From positions 176,716-240,715 of the forward strand of contig NZ_CAJZCE010000004.1 in assembly GCF_914768025.1 (NCBI RefSeq): a stretch of DNA of 64,000 bases, written 5' to 3'. Numbering within the stretch: the stretch's first letter is position 1; the number at the start of each line of letters is the position of its first letter. This document shows, piece by piece, positions 20,653 through 30,928 of this stretch. Both the position numbers and the translations under genes were made by a program. The notes under the pieces were generated by a model. It ran no database searches, was not told the origin of the DNA, and saw only the letters and a list, made by a program, of their open reading frames with translations. Source of the DNA: Snodgrassella gandavensis. Lineage in GTDB: Bacteria > Pseudomonadota > Gammaproteobacteria > Burkholderiales > Neisseriaceae.

Positions 20653-21420
20653 ATGGCTTTAGCCAAACGCATTATTCCCTGTCTGGATGTTGATAATGGC
20701 CGTGTAGTGAAAGGCGTTAATTTTGTTTCCCTGCGCGATGCCGGTAATCCTGTGGAAATAGCTCAGCGCTATAATGATGAAGGTGCAGACGAGCTTACTT
20801 TTCTGGATATCACAGCCAGTGCGGATAATCGTGATACGATTTTACATGTCATTGAGGCAGTGGCCAGTCAGGTGTTTATTCCGCTGACCGTGGGCGGTGG
20901 GGTGCGCAGTATTGAAGATATACGCCGACTGCTCAATGCGGGGGCAGATAAAGTGTCGATTAACACGGCCGCAGTGACAAATCCCGAGCTGGTTAACGAA
21001 GCAAGTGCTTTTTTTGGCAATCAGGCGATTGTTGTGGCTGTAGATGCCAAGGCTGTAGATGCTGAAAATACGCGCTGGGAGGTTTTCACTCATGGCGGGC
21101 GCAAGCAGACTGGTTTGGATGCGGTAATGTGGGCACGGAATATGGCATTGCGTGGAGCTGGTGAGATTCTGTTGACCAGTATGGATCGTGATGGTACCAA
21201 AGCCGGTTTCAATTTATCTCTTACCCGAGCTGTAAGTGATGCTGTTAGCGTACCGGTAATTGCATCCGGTGGTGTGGGCAATATTGAGCATCTGATTGAA
21301 GGTGTGCTAGTAGGTCATGCTGATGCCGTGCTGGCGGCCAGTATTTTTCACTTCGGTGAAGTGCGTATTCAGGATGCCAAAATGGCCATGAAACATGCAG
21401 GTATTGAAATGCGTGTATAG
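20653..21420 (+). CDS. hisF: Imidazole glycerol phosphate synthase cyclase subunit
   Basis: [40 protein letters not shown]. Confidence 0.98.
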   Translation: MALAKRIIPCLDVDNGRVVKGVNFVSLRDAGNPVEIAQRYNDEGADELTFLDITASADNRDTILHVIEAVASQVFIPLTVGGGVRSIEDIRRLLNAGADKVSINTAAVTNPELVNEASAFFGNQAIVVAVDAKAVDAENTRWEVFTHGGRKQTGLDAVMWARNMALRGAGEILLTSMDRDGTKAGFNLSLTRAVSDAVSVPVIASGGVGNIEHLIEGVLVGHADAVLAASIFHFGEVRIQDAKMAMKHAGIEMRV

Positions 21421-21473
21421 TTCAGGCTTGATGGTAGTTGTATGTTTACCTGAAAATAAGGACAATTGCTGTG

Positions 21474-21884
21474 GTGAATACGCTGGATGCGGTAAAGTGG
21501 GATGATAATGGTCTGGTTTGTGCAGTGGTGCAGGACAAGCATACTTTGCGTGTGTTAATGGTCGCATGGATGAATGCAGAGGCCTTGCGCCAGACGATAG
21601 CTACGGGCTTCGCTCATTATTATAGCCGTTCGCGGCAGCAGCAGTGGATGAAAGGTGAACGGTCTGGCCATACGCAAAAAGTATATGAACTGCGTCTGGA
21701 TTGTGATGGTGATGCTTTGGTGTTACTGGTTGAGCAGCGCGAAGGTATTGCCTGCCATACTGGGCATGCCAGTTGCTTTTATCGGTTGTATCAGGATGGT
21801 AATTGGCAAAGTATTGAACCGGTTATCAAAGATGAAAATGAAATATACATCCGTTCTGCTCAAAGGCAGACGGATAATGATTAA
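21474..21884 (+). CDS. hisI: Phosphoribosyl-AMP cyclohydrolase
   Basis: [42 protein letters not shown] start at 21474 preferred over the longer ORF. Confidence 0.95.
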   Translation: MNTLDAVKWDDNGLVCAVVQDKHTLRVLMVAWMNAEALRQTIATGFAHYYSRSRQQQWMKGERSGHTQKVYELRLDCDGDALVLLVEQREGIACHTGHASCFYRLYQDGNWQSIEPVIKDENEIYIRSAQRQTDND

Positions 21885-21896
21885 AAAGAGAACAGG

Positions 21897-22244
21897 ATGA
21901 CGCAGACGCCAGAAGCAGTAGATGTAGCGATGGTATTAAGTGAGCTGGCTGATGTGCTCGACGCCAGACGTCAGGCTTCACCGCAAACTTCTTATGTTGC
22001 GCAGTTATTGCAAAGCGGTGAAGATAAAATCCTGAAAAAAGTTATTGAAGAGGCAGGTGAAGTGCTGATGGCCTCCAAAGATGGCGACAGGCAGCATCTG
22101 GTTAAGGAAGTGGCTGATGTCTGGTTTCATACCATGGTGTTGCTGACTTATCATCAGATACGGGTTGAGGATGTATTGCAGGAATTGCAGCAGCGACAAC
22201 ATATTTCTGGTTTGACAGAAAAAGCCAGTCGTCAGCCGCAGTAA
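21897..22244 (+). CDS. hisE: Phosphoribosyl-ATP pyrophosphatase
   Basis: SYVAQLLQSGEDKILKKVIEEAGEVLMASKDGD; EVADVWFHTMVLL. Confidence 0.96.
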   Translation: MTQTPEAVDVAMVLSELADVLDARRQASPQTSYVAQLLQSGEDKILKKVIEEAGEVLMASKDGDRQHLVKEVADVWFHTMVLLTYHQIRVEDVLQELQQRQHISGLTEKASRQPQ

Positions 22245-22328
22245 TTACAATGTATTTTAAATATGCGCTGCTGTAAATGAATGGCAGGCGCATGTTTTTT
22301 TTTGGCAGTTGAAGTAAAGGATAGTATT

Positions 22329-22529
22329 ATGGGCAGCTTTTCAATTTGGCATTGGGTAGTGGTATTGCTGATTGTGGTACTGATTTTCGGTACCAAAAAG
22401 TTACGCACTATTGGTAAGGATGTGGGCGGTGCAGTACGTGATTTTAAGCAAGGACTGAATGAAAGTGATCAGGAAATTGCAAAAAAGGATGCTGTAATCG
22501 AACACGATAAAGATGACAATAAAGCATAG
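22329..22529 (+). CDS. tatA: Sec-independent translocase protein TatA
   Basis: [42 protein letters not shown]. Confidence 0.95.
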   Translation: MGSFSIWHWVVVLLIVVLIFGTKKLRTIGKDVGGAVRDFKQGLNESDQEIAKKDAVIEHDKDDNKA

Positions 22530-22538
22530 AAGACGTTT

Positions 22539-23015
22539 ATGTTTGGCTTGGGTTTTGGTGAAATTTTACTGATTGCCGTGGTAGCACTGGTGGTACTTGG
22601 GCCGGAACGACTGCCCAAGGTAGCGCGCAGTGCTGGTTTGTGGGTTGGGCGTATTCAGAATTTCATTAGTAATGTGAAAACCGAACTGAGCCAACAGGCC
22701 GGTGTGGCTGAATTCAGGCAGGCACGTGACAGTATTGAGGCGACCGCCCGTTCGTTTGAGCAGGATATTAACACCAATGTGCGCAGTATTCGTGGTGAGG
22801 TGGATACGCTCAGGCGCCAGCTGGCCGAAGATGAACAACAGATGGATACAGACAGTATGTCCGTATTACCACAACCGTTGCATAACTATCGCGCAGCGGT
22901 AGCGGAAGCACCATTGCTACATCGGGTTTCATTACGCCGGCAGGCTTTACAGCGCCGGCGGGATATGCGGCCACGGCGTAGCATAACCCCGAAATTGCGC
23001 GTGCGCCGACATTGA
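22539..23015 (+). CDS. tatB: Sec-independent translocase protein TatB
   Basis: MFGLGFGEILLIAVVALVVLGPERLPKVARSAGLWVGR. Confidence 0.93.
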   Translation: MFGLGFGEILLIAVVALVVLGPERLPKVARSAGLWVGRIQNFISNVKTELSQQAGVAEFRQARDSIEATARSFEQDINTNVRSIRGEVDTLRRQLAEDEQQMDTDSMSVLPQPLHNYRAAVAEAPLLHRVSLRRQALQRRRDMRPRRSITPKLRVRRH

Positions 23016-23022
23016 TGGATGA

Positions 23023-23796
23023 ATGATTGTGATGCCGGTTGATGAAAATACCGAATTGACGCTAATTGATCACCTGCTGGAATTGCGTCGCCGCTTGATG
23101 TGGATTCTGGGTATTCTGTTGCTGTGTTTTGCGCTTATGGTGCCTTTTGCGCAGAAAATTTATACTTTTGTGGCTGAGCCGTTAATGGCGAACCTACCAG
23201 CCGGGCAGCATATGATTGCCACCGAGGTGATTGCGCCATTTTTTGTACCGTTAAAAGTAACATTGATGGCGGCATTTTTGCTGACGCTGCCACATACGTT
23301 GTATCAAATCTGGGCTTTTATTGCACCAGGTCTGTACAGACATGAAAAACGCTTGATTTTGCCACTGTTAATTGCCAGTATATTGTTATTTGCTCTGGGA
23401 ATGGCATTTGCCTACTATCTGGTTTTTCCAGTTATCTTCCGTTTTCTTACTGGTATTACCCCTATTGGGGTGAGTATGGCGACCGATATTGATAAGTATT
23501 TATCCTTTATTCTGGGGATGTTTGTGGCATTTGGGGTGACATTTGAGGTGCCGGTACTGGTGATTCTGTTAAACAGAATTGGGGTGGTATCAGTTATGCA
23601 GTTAACAAAAGCCCGTGCTTATGTCGTGGTAGGAGCTTTTGTTGTGGCAGCCGTGGTAACGCCACCGGATGTTTTGTCGCAAACCTTGCTGGCTATTCCG
23701 CTGATCCTGCTTTATGAGGTTGGGATTTTGGTATGTCGCTGTCTGGGTGGTGACAGGAAAGAGACAGCTTTATCTGTCCAGTCGCGGAGACAATAA
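23023..23796 (+). CDS. tatC: Sec-independent translocase protein TatC
   Basis: LIDHLLELRRRLMWI; multi-TM; FGVTFEVPVLVILLNRIG. Confidence 0.96.
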   Translation: MIVMPVDENTELTLIDHLLELRRRLMWILGILLLCFALMVPFAQKIYTFVAEPLMANLPAGQHMIATEVIAPFFVPLKVTLMAAFLLTLPHTLYQIWAFIAPGLYRHEKRLILPLLIASILLFALGMAFAYYLVFPVIFRFLTGITPIGVSMATDIDKYLSFILGMFVAFGVTFEVPVLVILLNRIGVVSVMQLTKARAYVVVGAFVVAAVVTPPDVLSQTLLAIPLILLYEVGILVCRCLGGDRKETALSVQSRRQ

Positions 23797-23820
23797 ATTT
23801 TTTATTACTTTATACTGAAA

Positions 23821-23858
23821 TAAACAGGCTGCCTGAAAATTTTCAGGCAGCCTGTTTA
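23821..23858. terminator. Perfect 38-bp palindrome made of two inverted AGGCTGCCTGAA uptake words; likely tatC terminator
   Basis: TAAACAGGCTGCCTGAAAA/TTTTCAGGCAGCCTGTTTA; words at 23826-23837 (+) and 23842-23853 (-). Confidence 0.75.
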
Positions 23859-23889
23859 TAAATACTAAGCCAGTTGACGACATTGTTCG

Positions 23890-25710
23890 TTGGAGAATCG
23901 TATGAATCAGTCGCAAATTGATTCGTGTCCAAATATTTACCGCTCATCCACTCTGATCTGGTGGCTGGGGATGCTGACTTTATGCATCGTGCCATTTATG
24001 TCGAGCTGGCGTGTTGGTACGCTGTCAAGTTTCTATCTGGAAGCGGGAACCTTATTTTTTGCACTCAGTCTGGCTGGGTTAACGGTATTGACACGCAAAA
24101 CACGGTTTTCCCTTCCAGCCACTAGTATTGGACTGTTATTGCTGGCCGCTTTGCTGATGCTACAGGCACGACTAATGCACCTTCCTTATGCCAGCCAGTC
24201 CGACCTGACTGCGCTGGTGTTTGTGGTGCTTGCTATGCTGGCCTGGGCTGCGCGCGACTGGGTAATTCGCATTGGTCAGACTCAGGCGGTGACGATTCTG
24301 GCCATGGCTCTGGTGCTGGGGATATTGTTGCAGTCGCTGGTATGTGTGATGCAGTTTACCGGTGTGACTGGCTGGATACCGGGCGTATTGCGCGGCCCGG
24401 GTAATCATTACATCTATGGGCAGTTGGCACAGCGCAATCATCTGGGGCATTACCTGATGTGGGGTGTGCTGGCTTTGTGTTTTTTGTGGCAACAGCGGCG
24501 TTTACCTAATTGGCTGGTATGGCTATTATTAATCTGGTTTACCGGTGTGATGGGGCTAATTGGTTCACGTACGATTATTGTGTATGTGCTGGTTATTGGT
24601 CTGTCTCTTTTTTTCTGGCGCTGGCGTGCCGGTGCCGCAGCCAATCGTTTGTTACTGATGCTGGCCACTGCTATCGGACTGGTATTACTGTTTCAGCTAA
24701 TATTGAGTCCTTTGTTTGAAATGTTGTTGCACATCAATTTTCAGTCTGGTACAGCGCGGCTGGAGCAGGGTGGATTTGCTCAGTCTGGACGCCAAATGGA
24801 ATGGCATAAGGCGTGGCTGATATTCAAAAGTGCCCCTTGGTTTGGCTATGGCTGGGGCAGTTATGCTTATCAGGGTTTTGCCATTGCTGATATTTATCCG
24901 AATGGGTTTCGCCAGTATGAAGATACAGTGCTGTTTACGCATTGTCATAATCTGGTACTACAATTACTGGCTGAAACCGGAATCATCGGATTTTTAATTG
25001 CTGGCATGTGTTTTATCTGGGCAATCTGGCCACATTTGCACAGGGGATTTAATCCAGCCTCAATTGTGCTGATGAGTATGATTCTAGTGTCTTTATGCCA
25101 CAGTATGCTGGAATATCCGTTGTGGTATAGCTATTTTCTTGCAGTATTTTTGCTGTTTATCGCATTGACACCGTTATCACAGGTTCAGCAGGCACAATCA
25201 GCCCAGCCTGCTTCCGTTCAAGCAAATCAATCTTGGGCTGTATTAGTGTTGATATTCATGATATTGATGTTATGGCAGATGTTGGCCTATCAACGTTTTT
25301 TAAAAGTCCGTGCTAATCGTGGCCTGCCACAGGTGGAACAAATTAGTCGTATGCAAGATTTGCGTAAGCAAATGTATTTTCTGCGTTATTATATTGACAT
25401 GGCTGTTATTGAAAAACTTAATGTTACTGATTCTTTTTTACCTATGTGGGGTAAACAGGCTGCATTGCTCTGTGGCCGGTATCGACCTTACAGCAACACT
25501 TTCATACGAGGCCTTTACTTACAGCAGGAGCATCAGAATGTAGCTGCACAACAGTGGTTTAGTCAGGTAAGTCATTACTATCCGAGATTAGTTCCTAATT
25601 TCATAAGCAGAATTAGACAGCAGCCTCAGGCAGTGGCAGTGATACCACAGTTACAACAGGATTGCCTGAAATATCAGCAGCAAAGCGCTCAAAAAATGAA
25701 TTGTTTATAG
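23890..25710 (+). CDS. pglL: PglL-type O-oligosaccharyltransferase / Wzy-C family membrane protein
   Basis: Multi-TM protein; GPGNHYIYGQLAQRNHLGHYLMWG, APWFGYGWGSYAYQGF, HCHNLVLQLLAETGIIG, HSMLEYPLWYSYFL are typical of Wzy_C/PglL. Confidence 0.85.
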   Translation: MENRMNQSQIDSCPNIYRSSTLIWWLGMLTLCIVPFMSSWRVGTLSSFYLEAGTLFFALSLAGLTVLTRKTRFSLPATSIGLLLLAALLMLQARLMHLPYASQSDLTALVFVVLAMLAWAARDWVIRIGQTQAVTILAMALVLGILLQSLVCVMQFTGVTGWIPGVLRGPGNHYIYGQLAQRNHLGHYLMWGVLALCFLWQQRRLPNWLVWLLLIWFTGVMGLIGSRTIIVYVLVIGLSLFFWRWRAGAAANRLLLMLATAIGLVLLFQLILSPLFEMLLHINFQSGTARLEQGGFAQSGRQMEWHKAWLIFKSAPWFGYGWGSYAYQGFAIADIYPNGFRQYEDTVLFTHCHNLVLQLLAETGIIGFLIAGMCFIWAIWPHLHRGFNPASIVLMSMILVSLCHSMLEYPLWYSYFLAVFLLFIALTPLSQVQQAQSAQPASVQANQSWAVLVLIFMILMLWQMLAYQRFLKVRANRGLPQVEQISRMQDLRKQMYFLRYYIDMAVIEKLNVTDSFLPMWGKQAALLCGRYRPYSNTFIRGLYLQQEHQNVAAQQWFSQVSHYYPRLVPNFISRIRQQPQAVAVIPQLQQDCLKYQQQSAQKMNCL

Positions 25711-25872
25711 GGTTTAGACAGATATTTAACATAGTGGTTTTTAATGAAAAAGTGAGCAAAAGACTTGCCACTGTAAAGATAATTTCAACCTACATGTTAA
25801 GATACAAAGTGTAAATAAAGTAAATGCGTTTGTAGTGTATACAGACTGTGCACTTACATTTAGGAGGATGAT

Positions 25873-26556
25873 ATGAATCGTGTATTATTAATTGATGACG
25901 ATAACTTGTTGACTGAATTACTCACTGAATATCTGACAGCAGAAGGGCTGGAAGTGAGTCGTGTCGCCGATGGCGAAGCCGGTGTTAAAGAAATTTTAAC
26001 TGGTCAGTATAACGTGGTGGTGCTGGATTCCATGATGCCAAAAATGAACGGTCTGGATGTTTTGAAAACCGTACGGGTACAAAGCAAGATACCGATTATT
26101 ATGCTGACAGCCAAAGGTGATGATATTGATCGCATTATTGGTCTGGAGATGGGCGCGGACGATTATGTACCGAAACCTTGTCAGCCACGTGAGCTGCTGG
26201 CACGTATCAATGCGATTTTGCGCCGTACGCACCAGAGTCATGACAGTGACCAGAATGGTATTCCGAACAGTATTGCAGCTAGTGGTGTAGTACTTTATCC
26301 AGCCAAGCGTCAGGTTACCATCGAGGATGAACCTCTCGAGCTGACCAGTACAGAATTTAATCTGCTTGAAGTATTGATGCGCCATGCCGGGCAAGTAGTA
26401 AGCAAGGAAACCCTGTCACTGGAAGCACTGGAGCGCAAACTGGCTAAATTTGACCGCAGTATTGACGTTCATATTTCCAGTATCCGGCATAAGCTTGGCA
26501 ATGCCAGTCTGATTCAGACCGTGCGTGGTCTGGGTTATTTGTTTGTTAAAAATTGA
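25873..26556 (+). CDS. misR: OmpR-family response regulator (MisR/CpxR-like)
   Basis: MNRVLLIDDDNLLTELLTEYL; VVVLDSMMPKMNG; DRSIDVHISSIRHKLG. Confidence 0.88.
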   Translation: MNRVLLIDDDNLLTELLTEYLTAEGLEVSRVADGEAGVKEILTGQYNVVVLDSMMPKMNGLDVLKTVRVQSKIPIIMLTAKGDDIDRIIGLEMGADDYVPKPCQPRELLARINAILRRTHQSHDSDQNGIPNSIAASGVVLYPAKRQVTIEDEPLELTSTEFNLLEVLMRHAGQVVSKETLSLEALERKLAKFDRSIDVHISSIRHKLGNASLIQTVRGLGYLFVKN

Positions 26557-26564
26557 ACCAGAAT

Positions 26565-26588
26565 ACAGGCTGTTGGTAAACAGCCTGT
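26565..26588 (+). other. Intercistronic hairpin between response regulator and kinase
   Basis: ACAGGCTGT-TGGTAA-ACAGCCTGT, 8 bp before the kinase ATG. Confidence 0.55.
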
Positions 26589-26596
26589 TCTAATAT

Positions 26597-28006
26597 ATGA
26601 AACTGTTTCCCCGTATATTTGCTACGTTTTGCGCAGTGATTGTTTGTGCCATTTTTGTAGCCAGCTCTTCTTTCTGGCTGGTACAAAACACGTTGGCTGA
26701 AACCCGCTTCAAGCAGCAACGTAACTTTGAAGAAAACCTCCTCAGCAGCACCATGAATGCGTTTCAGGCACGTGGCGATGCCGGTATACGAGAACAGTTA
26801 ATGGAGTGGGGTAATAGTCCTGGTGGTGAAAATCTGTATGTAATCACCGGTGACAATAAGAACGACATTCTTGGGCGTCCTATTGACCCCGAAGATATTG
26901 ACAAAGCACATGAGTTTGCTCTGTCACATCCAAGCTCAAAACTGGTGCAGATTTCCTACAATTCACTTGGTGAAGAATACCTGTTTATGATTCGTGGTTG
27001 GAATTATGAGCGCACCCCCCGTCCGCCAAGTCCGTTTTTTATTCCCGGTCTGCCGATTGCACCGGTCTGGCACGAATTTATTATTCTCAGTTTTATTATT
27101 ATTGTTGGTTTGCTCACCGCCTATATTCTGGCCAACAACATTACCCAGCCTATTCGTGTTCTGTGGCGGGGCATGGATCGCTTGGCGCATGGAAATTTGC
27201 AGACTCGCGTATCCCATCAACTATCAGAACGACGTGATGAACTGTATTCTCTGGCTGTACAGTTCGACAACATGGCAGATAAATTGCAGAAACTGGTTGA
27301 AAAAGAGCGTCATTTATTGCATCACGTTTCTCACGAAATGCGGTCACCACTGGCACGCATGCAGGCTATTATTGGATTGATTCATGTGCAACCGCAAAAG
27401 CAGGAACAGCACCTACAACGTCTGGAAAGCGAACTAGGGCGCATGGATTTACTGGTAGGTGAACTGCTTACCCTGTCGCGGCTAGAAACTTCTGATTTGC
27501 CAATTACGCTGGAACCACTGGCACTGGTGCCGGTAATCAAGCAGATTGTTGAGGACAATCAGGCAGTGGCCATGCAACACCACCAAACTTTATCATGGCA
27601 GTGTGACATTCCTGAAACTGCAATGGTAAAGGCTAACGAAAGCTATTTGTACCGCGCTTTTGACAATGTGGTACGAAATGCAATTAATTATAGTCCGGAT
27701 GGCAGTGAAATCAGAATTCATCTGCATGAAGGCGGCAAGCAGCAATGGCAGGTTGATATCAGTGACAATGGCCCCGGTGTGGCAGAGAATCAGTTGCCGC
27801 ATATTTTTACGGCCTTTTATCGTGCAGACAGCAGTGCCAATAAACCAGGTACTGGCTTAGGACTGGCTTTAACCAAACATATTGTTGATCGCCATCATGG
27901 CAAGATTTATGCGGATAATCAACAGCCCAAGGGCTTAAATATGCATTTTTTGTTGCCTAAATTTACGCCGGGCAGAAATAGAAATCGGCAGAAGAATAAA
28001 AGTTAA
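26597..28006 (+). CDS. misS: Sensor histidine kinase (MisS/CpxA-like)
   Basis: HAMP region; HHVSHEMRSPLARMQ H-box; NVVRNAINYSP; DNGPGV; GTGLGLALTKHIV. Confidence 0.9.
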   Translation: MKLFPRIFATFCAVIVCAIFVASSSFWLVQNTLAETRFKQQRNFEENLLSSTMNAFQARGDAGIREQLMEWGNSPGGENLYVITGDNKNDILGRPIDPEDIDKAHEFALSHPSSKLVQISYNSLGEEYLFMIRGWNYERTPRPPSPFFIPGLPIAPVWHEFIILSFIIIVGLLTAYILANNITQPIRVLWRGMDRLAHGNLQTRVSHQLSERRDELYSLAVQFDNMADKLQKLVEKERHLLHHVSHEMRSPLARMQAIIGLIHVQPQKQEQHLQRLESELGRMDLLVGELLTLSRLETSDLPITLEPLALVPVIKQIVEDNQAVAMQHHQTLSWQCDIPETAMVKANESYLYRAFDNVVRNAINYSPDGSEIRIHLHEGGKQQWQVDISDNGPGVAENQLPHIFTAFYRADSSANKPGTGLGLALTKHIVDRHHGKIYADNQQPKGLNMHFLLPKFTPGRNRNRQKNKS

Positions 28007-28020
28007 GCATCTTTCATCCG

Positions 28021-28053
28021 CTGGATAAAGTTATTGTCTTTATCCAGTTTTTT
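28021..28053 (+). terminator. Rho-independent terminator after the kinase gene
   Basis: CTGGATAAAG-TTATTGT-CTTTATCCAGTTTTTT. Confidence 0.85.
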
Positions 28054-28176
28054 CACGTTCTGGGCACATGCTAGTGTATTCTGCTATTTGCACAATACTA
28101 TTTGCTTAGAAATCAACTGTGATTTTAATATGCAGTTTTGGCAGCCAGTTAGACTAGCTTCTGCCATAACTGAAAA

Positions 28177-28815
28177 TTAATCGACAGTTTTCTGGTCATT
28201 TGTTTCTGGCAGAGCAGAGTGTTGGGCAAACCAGCTAGCTACAATCTGATTGACTTCGTCTATACCGTGTTTTTTCAGGCTGGAGAATAGCTGTACGGTG
28301 ACTTGCTGGCGGGCAAAATATGGTTGAAGTGCTTTTTTGACACTGGCCAGCGTTTTAATTTGCTCGTTTTTGGATAATTTGTCTGCTTTGGATAACAAAA
28401 TGTGAACCGGTCGATTGGTTACCGCAAAAAAATCCAGCATCTGTTTGTCCAGCTCTTTGAGCGGATGGCGTGCATCCATAATCAGAATCAGCCCGATTAG
28501 CTGCGCTCTGGTTTGCAGGTAATCACCCAGTAAAGTTACCCAGTGTCGGCGTATTGCTTCCGGTACCTGTGCATAACCATAGCCGGGCAAATCCACCATA
28601 AAGCCGCCATTGGTCAGCTCAAAAAAATTAATATGCTGGGTACGACCGGGCGTTTTAGATACATAGGCCAGCCGGGTATGGCTGGTCAGGGTATTAATGG
28701 CACTTGATTTACCTGCATTACTGCGGCCTACAAAAGCAATTTCTGCGCTTGTTGCGGGCAGGTCTTTCAGATGATTAACGGTAGTATAAAAGCAGGCGTG
28801 ACGGAACAGATTCAT
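28177..28815 (-). CDS. engB: Ribosome biogenesis GTP-binding protein EngB/YsxC
   Basis: [39 protein letters not shown]. Internal Met at 28815 preferred. Confidence 0.95.
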   Translation of the reverse strand: MNLFRHACFYTTVNHLKDLPATSAEIAFVGRSNAGKSSAINTLTSHTRLAYVSKTPGRTQHINFFELTNGGFMVDLPGYGYAQVPEAIRRHWVTLLGDYLQTRAQLIGLILIMDARHPLKELDKQMLDFFAVTNRPVHILLSKADKLSKNEQIKTLASVKKALQPYFARQQVTVQLFSSLKKHGIDEVNQIVASWFAQHSALPETNDQKTVD

Positions 28816-28972
28816 GGGTAACAAAAAAAGATAACAAGGTAGTAGCATACCATGTTTTTGCGCACAATCTGGGTTCGGCAACGCATGTTAACGCAGGTTT
28901 TAACGCACGACACTTGATTTTTTGCTTCATACTGCTAAACTTGATAGAAGTTTATTTCAAGGAAATGTTCAG

Positions 28973-29074
28973 ATGAAAGACGAGGTCTCGGGCAGTTGTA
29001 TTGTGCATGTAGACATGTTTTTCTCTGATTTCAGGCAGCTTTGCTCGCGTAGCAAGCTGCCTGTTTCTGTTTAA
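28973..29074 (+). CDS. Candidate 33-aa leader peptide upstream of the TerC/CBS gene
   Basis: AAGGAA then ATG; MKDEVSGSCIVHVDMFFSDFRQLCSRSKLPVSV*; its 3' part forms the hairpin at 29032-29063. Confidence 0.3.
   Translation: MKDEVSGSCIVHVDMFFSDFRQLCSRSKLPVSV
29032..29063 (+). other. Strong stem-loop in the terC leader
   Basis: CAGGCAGCTTTGCT-CGCGT-AGCAAGCTGCCTG (one bulged T). Confidence 0.55.
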
Positions 29075-29090
29075 CGCATAGGAAAAGAAA

Positions 29091-30656
29091 ATGGATTTTA
29101 GCTGGTTGGGAGAACCGGCCACATGGGCAGGGCTGATTACTCTGGTGATTCTGGAAATCGTTCTGGGTATAGACAATCTCGTATTTGTGGCCATTCTGGC
29201 CAATAAGGCCAGTCCGAAACAGCGCGATCATGCCCGTATAGCCGGCCTAACTCTGGCGGTGCTGATTCGCATTGTCATGCTGGCACTGATGTCTTTTATT
29301 ATTACTCTAACCAAGCCGTTTGTGCATATCAATGGTTTTGCCATCTCGGTTAAAGACTTGATAATGTTTGGTGGCGGGCTGTTTTTGCTCTATAAGGCCA
29401 CTACTGAATTACATGAGCGTCTTGAAGGCCATACTGCCATAGCTTCCATTACCAATGTCGCTGTATATGCCAGCTTCTGGAGTGTGGTATTGCAAATTGT
29501 GGTGCTGGATGCGGTATTTTCACTTGATTCAGTGATTACTGCAGTGGCCATGGTGCAACATATCACAGTAGCGATGCTGGCAGTGATTATAGCTATGGCA
29601 GTGATGATTTGGGCTAGCGGGCCACTAACTGAGTTTGTGAGCCGACATCCTACGGTAGTGATGCTGTGTCTGGGTTTTTTACTAATGATTGGGTTCAGCC
29701 TGATTGCCGAAGGGTTGCACTTTGCCATACCTAAGGGTTATCTGTATGCTGCGATTGCCTTTTCGATTCTGATTGAAATTTTTAACCAGATTTCTACACG
29801 CAATAGCCGTCGCAATGACATGATTGGCCGTTCATGGCGCTATCGTACCGCAGACAGTGTACTGGGTATGATGGGGTTGCGTGAAAAGGAGCTGGCTAAG
29901 AATGGTACCCAAGCTGAAGATGATGAGCATTTTGAAGAGAATGAAAAATCCATGATACGGAGTGTGTTAACGCTGGCAGAACGGCCGATAATGGGCGTAA
30001 TGACACCGCGCAGCGACATTGAACGGCTGGATTTATCGCAACCTCGTCAACAGCAGCATCAGCAGTTACAAAATACGCCCTTTTCCCGACTGGTAGTAGT
30101 CGGTAAGGCCGGTATTGATGAGCCTTTGGGATTTGTTAATAAAAAAGACCTGTTAAACCAACTTTTAAGAGGCGAATCGTTAAATATTCAGGCTGCTCTG
30201 CGGCAGCCGCTGGTTTTACCAGACAGCAGTACCGTGCTTGATGCCATGGAACTGTTCCGTTCACGAAGTGCGGATATTGCTCTGGTTGTGGATGAATTTG
30301 GCGCTGTACTTGGGCTCGTAAGCATGAAAGATTTGATGGAAACCATTGCCGGTGATTTCCCGGAAGAGTATGAGCGCGCAGATGCTCCCAGTATCCAGCA
30401 AAATGCTGACAACAGTGTTACCGTAGATGGCAGTCTGGAATATGCCATTCTGGCTCAGCATCTGTATTTGCCTACATTGCCGGAAGATGCTGAATATCAT
30501 ACTGTAGCTGGATTAATCATGGAGGAAATGCAGGATATTCCTGATGTGGGTGATACCATTGATTATGCCGGTTACCGCTTTGAAGTATTGAGCAAAGATG
30601 GCCATCGTCTGGAACGCGTGCGTATCAGCAAAATTGAACTGCCAGAAGCTGATTAA
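29091..30656 (+). CDS. TerC-family membrane protein with CBS-pair and CorC/HlyC domains
   Basis: EIVLGIDNLVFVAILANKASPKQRD; VMTPRSDIERLDL; VDEFGAVLGLVSMKDLMETI. Confidence 0.93.
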   Translation: MDFSWLGEPATWAGLITLVILEIVLGIDNLVFVAILANKASPKQRDHARIAGLTLAVLIRIVMLALMSFIITLTKPFVHINGFAISVKDLIMFGGGLFLLYKATTELHERLEGHTAIASITNVAVYASFWSVVLQIVVLDAVFSLDSVITAVAMVQHITVAMLAVIIAMAVMIWASGPLTEFVSRHPTVVMLCLGFLLMIGFSLIAEGLHFAIPKGYLYAAIAFSILIEIFNQISTRNSRRNDMIGRSWRYRTADSVLGMMGLREKELAKNGTQAEDDEHFEENEKSMIRSVLTLAERPIMGVMTPRSDIERLDLSQPRQQQHQQLQNTPFSRLVVVGKAGIDEPLGFVNKKDLLNQLLRGESLNIQAALRQPLVLPDSSTVLDAMELFRSRSADIALVVDEFGAVLGLVSMKDLMETIAGDFPEEYERADAPSIQQNADNSVTVDGSLEYAILAQHLYLPTLPEDAEYHTVAGLIMEEMQDIPDVGDTIDYAGYRFEVLSKDGHRLERVRISKIELPEAD

Positions 30657-30677
30657 TTCGGTACAATCAGCTAGCCA

Positions 30678-30708
30678 TAAAAAAGCCTGCTATTTATAGC
30701 AGGCTTTT
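30678..30708. terminator. Bidirectional hairpin terminator
   Basis: AAAAAAGCCTGCTATTTATAGCAGGCTTTT between convergent genes. Confidence 0.85.
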
Positions 30709-30724
30709 ACATTTAATGGCTTAA

Positions 30725-30928
30725 TTATTTAATCTGGCTGCCAATAACGCCACCCAGTGCAGCACCACCTAAAGTTGCACCAGTATCCTTACCAAGCAGA
30801 TTACCAGCTACACCACCCACCACAACACCTGCAGCAGTATTGCGCTGAGCCGGAGTCATGTCTGCACAGGCAGAAAGAGATGCAGCTATTGCGGCTACTA
30901 ATGCCAATGTTTTCATACTTGATTTCAT
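30725..30928 (-). CDS. Glycine-zipper small lipoprotein
   Basis: MKSSMKTLALVAAIAASLSACADMTPAQRNTAAGVVVGGVAGNLLGKDTGATLGGAALGGVIGSQIK. Confidence 0.85.
   Translation of the reverse strand: MKSSMKTLALVAAIAASLSACADMTPAQRNTAAGVVVGGVAGNLLGKDTGATLGGAALGGVIGSQIK

Noticed and set aside
28900-29090. yybP-ykoY manganese riboswitch before the TerC gene
   Set aside because: I could not find the conserved core of that motif; only a generic hairpin is visible.
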